Shown: one piece after another, positions 11,410 to 16,463 of the stretch
How positions within the stretch are numbered: the stretch's first letter is position 1
Layout: the number at the start of each line of letters is the position of its first letter
Source: Bifidobacteriaceae bacterium
GTDB lineage: Bacteria > Actinomycetota > Actinomycetes > Actinomycetales > WQXJ01
NCBI GenBank assembly: GCA_031278675.1
Contig: JAITJY010000201.1
Span: forward strand, 1 to 16,463
Direction of reading: 5' to 3'
Length of the DNA: 16,463 nucleotides
Translations under genes and position numbers: made by a program
The notes under the pieces: generated by a model
Database searches by the model: none
What the model saw: the letters and a program-made list of their open reading frames with translations, nothing else
Told to the model about the DNA's origin: nothing

Positions 11410-13674
11410 CTATAGTGCCAGGTTCGGGGCGCGGTGATTGTCCTCCCGCGCCGCCAAGTCCGCGAATGGGCCCGCCTGGGCGGCCAGGACGGAGTATGTA
11501 CCGTGCTGTACCACCCGGCCGGCGTCCATTACGTAGATCGCATCGGCGCTGCGGATGGTCGCCAGGCGGTGCGCTATCACCAGCACGGTCCTGCCTTGGC
11601 TGGCGGCGTCGATTCCAGCTAGGACTTCGGCTTCAGCCGCCTGGTCAAGTTGTGACGTGGCTTCGTCCACCACCAGCACCGCCGGTTCGCGCAGCAAGGT
11701 CCGCGCGAGTGCCAGCCGTTGGCGTTCCCCGCCGGACAGCAGTTCGCCGAGTTCACCGACGGGCGCATCCCAGCCGTCCTCTTTGGTGGCAATCACCTGG
11801 TCGAGGTGCGCGGCCTGGGCCGCCCAAGCGAGTTGTCCGTCTGTTGCGTCGGGCCGCGCCAGCATCAGGTTGTCGCGGATCGATTGGTTGAACAGGTACG
11901 GCCGCTGCGGGGAGACGGCCACCAGGTCACGCAGTTCGGCCAGCGACCAACTGTCGATCGGCCGCCCCCCGAGTGTGATCTGCCCCGCCGTCGGGTCCCA
12001 CGACCGGGTCAGCAGCGCCGCCAGCGTCGATTTTCCCGACCCGGAGGCCCCCACGACCGCCGTCACCTTACCCGCCGCTGCCGTCAGTGTCACATCCTGC
12101 AGGGCAGGTGCCGAACGCGCCGCCCCCGGGTAGCAGAAGGTGACGTTCTCAAAGCGCACTTCAGGGCCAGCGCCCCCGGCTTCCGGCTCGTCGCCAGGTA
12201 CGGCTCCCTTGCCCGATGCCGCCGCGTCACCCCCCAGCCCCTTGTTCGCCTGGCCGGGGCCGGGGCTCGCGGTGGGGTGATCGGGGACGAGGGGGACGGC
12301 ATCGGTCACCTCGAAGATGCGGCGAGCCGAAGCGTAGGCCTGCTGGAGGTCGGCAGCGAAGTCTTCGACGGCTGTGACCGGCGCAAACGCGGCGGCGGTG
12401 ATCCCCAAACCGAGGCCGAGTTCGGCCGAGAACACCCCGGCTGCGGTCAAGACAATGAGCTGCGCCAACAAGACCAGGCCGATCAGCGCCACGTTGATGC
12501 TGCGGCGCAACGCAATGGTGTCCCCGAGGGAACGCAAAGCCCGGCCGAGGGGCTGGTCGAGCGCCCCGAGTTCTGCGAGACGGCGGTCGCGATAATCGAA
12601 GGCCAGAACCTCGCGAACACCTTGGACCGAATCGCGGACGTGGCTGGTGATTGCGCCTCGGGCAGCCCGGATCTCGCGGGACGCATGGGCGGAGCTGGCG
12701 CGGCGCACCGCCGGTGTGACCAGGCCAACCACGATCAGGCCGGCCGCCAAGGGCGGCACGGCCCACGGACTAACTGCCAAGCCCATGTAGATGAGGGTTC
12801 CCAGGGGCACAATCACTGCTGTGACTGCGGGCGCAATGGTGTGCGCAAAGAATACTTCAACCCGGTCGACGTCTTTTGTGACGCGGGCCAGCAGGTCGCC
12901 GGTGTCCCGGCCCTCGACTGCGGCGGGCGCCTGGGGCGCCAACTTGTCGTAGAAGTAGAGCCGCAGGCTGGCCAGGGCCCGGAACGCCACATAGTGCCCA
13001 AAATACTGTTCCAAGTAACGGGCTAGGCCCTTGACCAGCGACAATGCGACTAGCGCCCAGATGATTGAGCTGATCCAACCAGTTGGTAGGACCGGCGGGT
13101 ATAAGGAACTCAGCCTCAGCGTTGTGGCGGCGCCCACTACCGCTGAGCCGGCCACCCCAAGCAATGCGATCCCGGCGGCCAGCCCAATGATCCGCCAGGC
13201 AATCGACACGCCGAGCGGCGGCAGGATGGGGCGGGCCAGCGTCAGCAGACGGCGCCGGAGCGCCGCAGGACTCAGATTTGCGGCCACCTGTGCAGCACTC
13301 GGCGCCCCGGGCGCGCCGCCAGAACCGGGGGCGCCCCAAGCGGCACTCCCGTTCGGGTTGCCCGAACCGCCAGCCGGGTCCCCGGCAACGCTCTGGGCCA
13401 CGCCACCAGTCGGGCCCCCGGCAACGCCCCGGGCCACGCCACCAGTCGGGCCCCCGGCAACGCTCTGGGCCACGCCACCAGTCGGGCCCCCGGCAACGCT
13501 CTGGGCCACGCCACCAGTCGGGTCCCCGGCAACGCTCTGGGCCACGCCACCAGTCGGGCCCCCGGCAACGCCCCGGGCCACGCCACCAGTCGGGTCCCCG
13601 GCAACGCTCTGGGCCACGCCGCCTGCCGGGCCCCCCGGGACGCCGGGGATGGCGGGGGGCTGGGGGCGCGTCAT
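11410..13674 (-). CDS. cydC: CydC-like ABC exporter half-transporter with repeat-bearing N-terminal extension
   Basis: 754 residues; CydC proteins are usually near 560-600. The excess is an N-terminal Gly/Ala/Pro extension of about 130 residues, of which 15-98 are seven copies of GGVAxxVAGxPT. The transmembrane domain spans about 150-440. A second low-complexity linker lies at about 465-505. The nucleotide-binding domain is complete: Walker A GASGSGKST (542-550), TRSWDPTAG after it (typical of CydC), Q-loop Gln590, signature LSGGE (647-651), Walker B VLVVDEATS with Glu671, and His702. Paired with CydD it would export cysteine and glutathione, supporting cytochrome bd assembly. Generic 'amino-acid ABC exporter' annotation is the alternative. 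The ATG overlaps the cydD stop by 4 nt (ATGA). Confidence 0.78.
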   Translation of the reverse strand: MTRPQPPAIPGVPGGPAGGVAQSVAGDPTGGVARGVAGGPTGGVAQSVAGDPTGGVAQSVAGGPTGGVAQSVAGGPTGGVARGVAGGPTGGVAQSVAGDPAGGSGNPNGSAAWGAPGSGGAPGAPSAAQVAANLSPAALRRRLLTLARPILPPLGVSIAWRIIGLAAGIALLGVAGSAVVGAATTLRLSSLYPPVLPTGWISSIIWALVALSLVKGLARYLEQYFGHYVAFRALASLRLYFYDKLAPQAPAAVEGRDTGDLLARVTKDVDRVEVFFAHTIAPAVTAVIVPLGTLIYMGLAVSPWAVPPLAAGLIVVGLVTPAVRRASSAHASREIRAARGAITSHVRDSVQGVREVLAFDYRDRRLAELGALDQPLGRALRSLGDTIALRRSINVALIGLVLLAQLIVLTAAGVFSAELGLGLGITAAAFAPVTAVEDFAADLQQAYASARRIFEVTDAVPLVPDHPTASPGPGQANKGLGGDAAASGKGAVPGDEPEAGGAGPEVRFENVTFCYPGAARSAPALQDVTLTAAAGKVTAVVGASGSGKSTLAALLTRSWDPTAGQITLGGRPIDSWSLAELRDLVAVSPQRPYLFNQSIRDNLMLARPDATDGQLAWAAQAAHLDQVIATKEDGWDAPVGELGELLSGGERQRLALARTLLREPAVLVVDEATSQLDQAAEAEVLAGIDAASQGRTVLVIAHRLATIRSADAIYVMDAGRVVQHGTYSVLAAQAGPFADLAAREDNHRAPNLAL
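13381..13632. repeat. 36-bp tandem repeat, exactly 7 units, in the 5' end of cydC
   Basis: Seven contiguous 36-bp units start at 13381, 13417, 13453, 13489, 13525, 13561 and 13597. They differ at only a few positions: ctctgg versus ccccgg, and gggcc versus gggtc. The last unit is more diverged. On the minus strand each encodes 12 residues, GGVA(QS or RG)VAG(D or G)P(T or A), covering CydC residues 15-98. There are no spacers. The high identity between units suggests recent expansion or homogenisation. Confidence 0.96.
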
Positions 13675-15317
13675 CGGGCTACCTCGATAATCCGGTCGGC
13701 GCCCGCGATGGTCGCCTGGCGGTGTGAGATTGCGACTACCGTCTTGTCGCGGCCGAGCCGGTCCAGTGCACCCAAGATCGCGCGTTCGGAGGCGAGGTCG
13801 ACGTGGGCGGTTGGTTCGTCTAGCACCAGGATCGGGGAGTCTTTGAGGAAGGCTCGGGCTATGCCGAGCCGCTGAGCTTGTCCGCCTGATAGCGCCAGGC
13901 CGCGTTCACCGACAGGGGTGTCGAGTCCGTCCGGGAGTTCGGCGACAAACTCTGTGAGATCAGCCGCAGCCAAGGCGGCCGCGAGCCGCCGATCATCCGC
14001 AGCGGGATCAGCGACCAGCAGGTTGTCACGCAATGTGCCCGTAAACAGGTAGGTGTGTTGAGCTACTACAGCCATTTGGCGGCGCTGCCAGGCCAAGGGC
14101 TGGTGAATAACATCTTGACCAAACAACCGTACAGTGCCGGCGGCCGGGCGGATGTTACCTTGGAGCAGTTCTGCGATGGTTGTCTTGCCCGCACCGGATG
14201 GTCCAACCAGCGCGACGCGCTGGCCCTCGCCGACCTTGAAGCTCATGCCGTCTAGGACGGTGGGGCCTTCGCCGTAGGCAAACCGGACGCTGTCCAACTC
14301 AACGGCTGGGATGCCGGCGCCATCGCCAGGTGGGAGGGCGTGCGGTGCGGCGGAGGCGGCATCGTCCAAGGGGGGCAGGGCGTCGGCTGGGTCTGGCACG
14401 GCGGGCGGCTCGGCGAGCAGCGCGTTGATCTCCTTGACCGAGGCGGTTCCGCCCATGCCGATGTAGAAGAACTGGCCGATCCGGTCCAACGGGTCCAACA
14501 ACAGGGTGCCGCACAGCACCAGCCCAAGCCCTTGCCCTGGGTTGATCCAGCCGTCGCTGATCCGCCAGAGCGCCAGGCCGGTCACTGAGGCGATGAATGC
14601 GAGCGAGAACAGCGAATCCACGGCGAACAGCATCACTTGGTTGCCGGCGAGGAGGCGCATGACGTGGCGGCGCAGTTCTTCGGCGGCGGCGGCAAGCGAG
14701 TGGCCGTGGCGGCGTTCTGCGTTCATCAGGCGGAGCGTGCCGAGCCCTTGGATCGCGTCGAGGAACTTGGCGGAAAACAGCCGACCGTTCTCGCGGTAGC
14801 GGCGCGAGACGCCACGGAAGGCGGCTTGGAATCCGCCGAGCGCGATCGGGATGACCGGCAGCGCCAAGGCGGTCAGGCCGGCTACCACAGGGTCCAAGAA
14901 GATGGCCATCGCGACTAGGACTGCGAGGGGGGCGGTCATTGAGCCGATCATCGGCCCGAGGAAGGTGCCCCGGTAGGCGGCGGCGCGTTCTACTCCGTCA
15001 GTGGCGGTGGAGATGACCGCGCCGGTGCGTTCCCGCGAGCGTTCGGCAACGCCGAGTTTGAACACGTGGCGGATCACGCGTTGGCGTTCGCCGGCCTCGT
15101 CGGCGGCTTGGCCGCGGGCCGCCAGGAAGGGCACACCGAAGGCTGCCAGCGCGGCTACCAGCACAAACAGCACCATGAGGGCGGTTGCGCCGGGTTGTAG
15201 CGCGGCGGGGTTGGCGTCTAGCACCAACTGGAGTTCCCCACCCAGCATGATGTAGAAGGCGGCGAGCGCCAGCCCTTGGACCCACCCCAGCGCGATCACC
15301 GGGAAGTACTTGAACAC
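13671..15317 (-). CDS. cydD: CydD-like ABC exporter half-transporter
   Basis: 548 residues from the chosen GTG at 15317, the usual size for CydD. The transmembrane domain spans about 5-290. The nucleotide-binding domain has Walker A GPSGAGKTT (372-380), Q-loop Gln420, signature LSGGQ (476-480), Walker B ILVLDEPTAH (about 496-505) and His532 (ISHR). LPDGLDTPVGERGLALSGGQ is strongly CydD-like. The frame stays open upstream to 15575, but that stretch has three TTA codons and a random-looking composition, and it runs antisense into the AIM24 gene, so I reject it. AGGTAAG lies about 9 nt before the GTG. Alternatively TAAGCT, 7 nt before it, could be a -10 for a leaderless start. With CydC it would form a thiol exporter supporting haem-protein assembly. 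First gene of the cydDC-perM-hemH operon. Confidence 0.78.
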   Translation of the reverse strand: MFKYFPVIALGWVQGLALAAFYIMLGGELQLVLDANPAALQPGATALMVLFVLVAALAAFGVPFLAARGQAADEAGERQRVIRHVFKLGVAERSRERTGAVISTATDGVERAAAYRGTFLGPMIGSMTAPLAVLVAMAIFLDPVVAGLTALALPVIPIALGGFQAAFRGVSRRYRENGRLFSAKFLDAIQGLGTLRLMNAERRHGHSLAAAAEELRRHVMRLLAGNQVMLFAVDSLFSLAFIASVTGLALWRISDGWINPGQGLGLVLCGTLLLDPLDRIGQFFYIGMGGTASVKEINALLAEPPAVPDPADALPPLDDAASAAPHALPPGDGAGIPAVELDSVRFAYGEGPTVLDGMSFKVGEGQRVALVGPSGAGKTTIAELLQGNIRPAAGTVRLFGQDVIHQPLAWQRRQMAVVAQHTYLFTGTLRDNLLVADPAADDRRLAAALAAADLTEFVAELPDGLDTPVGERGLALSGGQAQRLGIARAFLKDSPILVLDEPTAHVDLASERAILGALDRLGRDKTVVAISHRQATIAGADRIIEVAR

Positions 15318-15515
15318 GCGCGTAAGCTTACCTAACGGCGGCGCACGGCGCTTTAGGCTAGGCTCCCCTAAAGTCGCCGAGTTGCCGAGTTGTGCCGGAG
15401 CGGGCTCTGGTACCAGCGGCAAGGGTGCGGGCTGCGCTAAGGTCTTGCTGAGAGCCCCGGATGCTGCCCGCCGTGGGGGCACACCGGGGTGGAGCCAACC
15501 CGAACGGAGAGACCC
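15318..15515. promoter_or_regulatory. Divergent cydD / AIM24 intergenic region with several symmetric elements
   Basis: 198 bp holding the regulatory signals for two divergent genes. Symmetric elements are GTAAGCTTAC (15322-15331), CTTTAGG-N9-CCTAAAG (arms 15351-15357 and 15367-15373) and CTGGTACCAG (15407-15416). A tandem 8-mer CCGAGTTG occurs twice at 15377-15392. On the minus strand TAAGCT (complement of 15325-15330) lies 7 nt before the cydD GTG and may be its -10. On the + strand GGAGAG (15506-15511) sits 4 nt before the GTG at 15516 and fixes the AIM24 start. Binding factors are unknown. Confidence 0.4.
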
Positions 15516-16217
15516 GTGAGATTCCATATCGAAACCCAAAACCAATTCCCGATTGCCCGCATTTTGATGAACCAAGGCGAGACTGCGCGCCTGCAGCGCG
15601 GCGCCATGATCTACCGCACGCCTGGCGTAGAACTCAACGCCCAGCTAAACGCTAAGGGCGAGGGGTTGGGCAAGTTTGTCCGGGCAATGGCCCGCAGCGC
15701 TGTCTCGGGCGAATCCGCATTCATTACGGAGGCGATCTGCCAGGCGGAACGCGGCGAAGTTGCGATCGCGCCGACTTACCCCGGCACGATTGCCCAACTC
15801 GATGTCGGAGCGACCCAATACCGCCTGAATGATTCAGCATTCTTGGCGATGGATTCGACGGTCGCCTACACCATGGAACGCCAAAGCGCTGGCCGGGCGC
15901 TGCTCGGCGGTCAGGGCGGATTCTTCGTCATGACCACCAACGGCCAGGGCGCACTCCTGGTCAATGCATTCGGCTCGATCACAGAAATCCCGCTCAACAA
16001 TGCGAATGGCTTCGTGGTTGACAACCGTCATGTGGTCGCGTGGGACCGCAACCTGGATTACACGATCGAATTGCAAAGCGGATTCTGGGGCTCAATCGGC
16101 ACCGGCGAAGGCGTAGTCAACAGCTTCAGCGGCACCGGGAAACTCCTGATCCAATCACTCAACCTGGAGACCTTCGCGGCATCAATGATCCCGTTCCTGC
16201 CATCTCAAAAGTCATAG
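15516..16217 (+). CDS. AIM24 family protein
   Basis: 233 residues from the GTG at 15516. The sequence opens MRFHIETQNQFPIARILMNQ, then GETARLQRGAMIY, the start typical of the bacterial AIM24 / TIGR00266 family. It is beta-rich and compact, with repeated Gly turns (GLGKFVRAMARS, YPGTIAQLDV, GGQGGFFVMTTNGQGALLVNA, DNRHVVAWDRNLDYTIE), fitting the double beta-barrel fold. There is no signal peptide or transmembrane segment. The molecular role of bacterial members is unknown; the yeast namesake is mitochondrial. An earlier in-frame GTG (15489) lacks a ribosome site, whereas 15516 has GGAGAG a few nt upstream. It diverges from cydD and converges on the toxin gene across 38 bp. Confidence 0.9.
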   Translation: MRFHIETQNQFPIARILMNQGETARLQRGAMIYRTPGVELNAQLNAKGEGLGKFVRAMARSAVSGESAFITEAICQAERGEVAIAPTYPGTIAQLDVGATQYRLNDSAFLAMDSTVAYTMERQSAGRALLGGQGGFFVMTTNGQGALLVNAFGSITEIPLNNANGFVVDNRHVVAWDRNLDYTIELQSGFWGSIGTGEGVVNSFSGTGKLLIQSLNLETFAASMIPFLPSQKS

Positions 16218-16253
16218 CCGCCCAACCGCTCGGTAGGGGCACCTGGCGGGCGG
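16218..16253. terminator. Inverted repeat between convergent genes, possible bidirectional terminator
   Basis: Arms ccgccc (16218-16223) and gggcgg (16248-16253) fill the 38-bp gap between the AIM24 stop and the toxin stop. The 24-nt loop is long and no T-run follows, so this is only suggestive. Confidence 0.25.
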
Positions 16254-16255
16254 GG

Positions 16256-16463
16256 CTACTCCAAGTCGAAGGCGTTGGCGATGGCCTTGGTCAGGGCTGG
16301 CTCTTGGTCGAGGCGCAGGAACCCGATCTGTCGGCCGAGGCTGGCCGTGGGAACGGTGACAATGTTGTCGAGGCTGATGACGCACGCCTGGTCCAGGCCG
16401 TTGCCAAGGCCCACTTCGACTTCGGTCGACAGCCCCCGGGCGCGGGAGGTCAGCGGGGCGACG
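16256..16463 (-). CDS. MazF/PemK-family type II toxin, C-terminal part only
   Basis: The last 68 codons of a gene whose start lies beyond the right edge. The visible segment matches the C-terminal half of MazF/PemK ribonuclease toxins. It has VAPLTSRARGLSTEVEVG (conserved beta strand and loop), then GLDQACVISLDNIVTVPTA, then LGRQIGFLRLD and a terminal helix ending AFDLE. Such toxins cleave mRNA and are neutralised by a small antitoxin, usually encoded just upstream; that partner would be outside the window. The TAG stop is at 16256-16258. It converges on the AIM24 gene. The family assignment is good; whether the toxin is complete or active cannot be judged. Confidence 0.85.
   Translation of the reverse strand, partial: VAPLTSRARGLSTEVEVGLGNGLDQACVISLDNIVTVPTASLGRQIGFLRLDQEPALTKAIANAFDLE

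Noticed and set aside
11719..13026. 435-codon + strand frame antisense to cydC
   Set aside because: No motifs. The complementary strand carries a full ABC ATPase with all motifs.
13381..13632. CRISPR-like array with 36-bp period
   Set aside because: The units abut with no spacers and lie in frame within cydC, giving a 12-residue protein repeat.
13278..13727. Pro/Arg/Ser-rich repetitive + strand frames (GPRHQSGPRQR-like)
   Set aside because: They are antisense translations of the 36-bp array, open only because the period is a multiple of 3. No start signal is seen.
15489..15515. Earlier GTG start for the AIM24 gene
   Set aside because: No ribosome site precedes 15489. GGAGAG precedes the GTG at 15516, and the family's usual N-terminus begins there.
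15318..15575. N-terminal extension of CydD (open frame to a TTG at 15575, with an ATG at 15527)
   Set aside because: It contains three TTA codons, has no recognisable protein sequence, overlaps the AIM24 start antisense, and leaves no room for promoters. The 548-residue form matches CydD length.

Overview
This is a GC-rich chromosomal segment with densely packed, mostly housekeeping genes. It most likely comes from an actinobacterium (Actinomycetota). The main evidence is a DUF6350/PerM-family membrane protein, which is essentially actinobacterial. The linkage of perM, purN, purH, mdh and icd is also familiar from actinomycete genomes. An actinobacterial MazF-type toxin and an actinobacterial-style leaderless promoter agree with this. 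I cannot name the genus.

Layout, left to right. (1) The 3' part of purU (formyl-THF deformylase, + strand) enters from the left edge. A possible 50-codon ORF follows it, and its stop overlaps the convergent icd stop. (2) On the minus strand lie icd (eukaryotic-type NADP isocitrate dehydrogenase), a four-TM membrane protein with a repeat tail, and mdh (LDH-like malate dehydrogenase). (3) A lone + strand gene encodes a single-pass protein with a disordered N-terminus and two copies of an extracytoplasmic module. (4) A minus-strand gene encodes PurN fused in frame to PurH. (5) A small + strand membrane protein gene follows. (6) A tightly coupled minus-strand operon runs cydD, cydC, perM, hemH, with two ATGA overlaps and one 8-nt gap. 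(7) An AIM24-family gene (+) diverges from cydD. (8) The C-terminus of a MazF/PemK toxin (minus) is cut by the right edge.

How the genes fit together. PurU and PurN-PurH both draw on 10-formyl-THF: PurU hydrolyses it to formate, and PurN and PurH spend it on two purine carbons. Mdh and Icd are TCA-cycle enzymes. HemH makes haem, and CydDC-type exporters are needed for haem-containing cytochrome bd assembly. The last operon therefore plausibly couples haem and respiratory biogenesis to a divisome-associated membrane protein.

Most unusual points: (a) the PurN-PurH fusion has no internal start for PurH; (b) three otherwise conventional genes each carry an in-frame Gly/Ala-rich tandem repeat of different period (15, 78 and 36 bp), always in a linker or terminal tail; (c) the ferrochelatase resembles the proteobacterial protoporphyrin type rather than the coproporphyrin ferrochelatase usual in Gram-positives; (d) the purNH gene shows a leaderless promoter arrangement. 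I saw no tRNA, rRNA, CRISPR array or insertion sequence.
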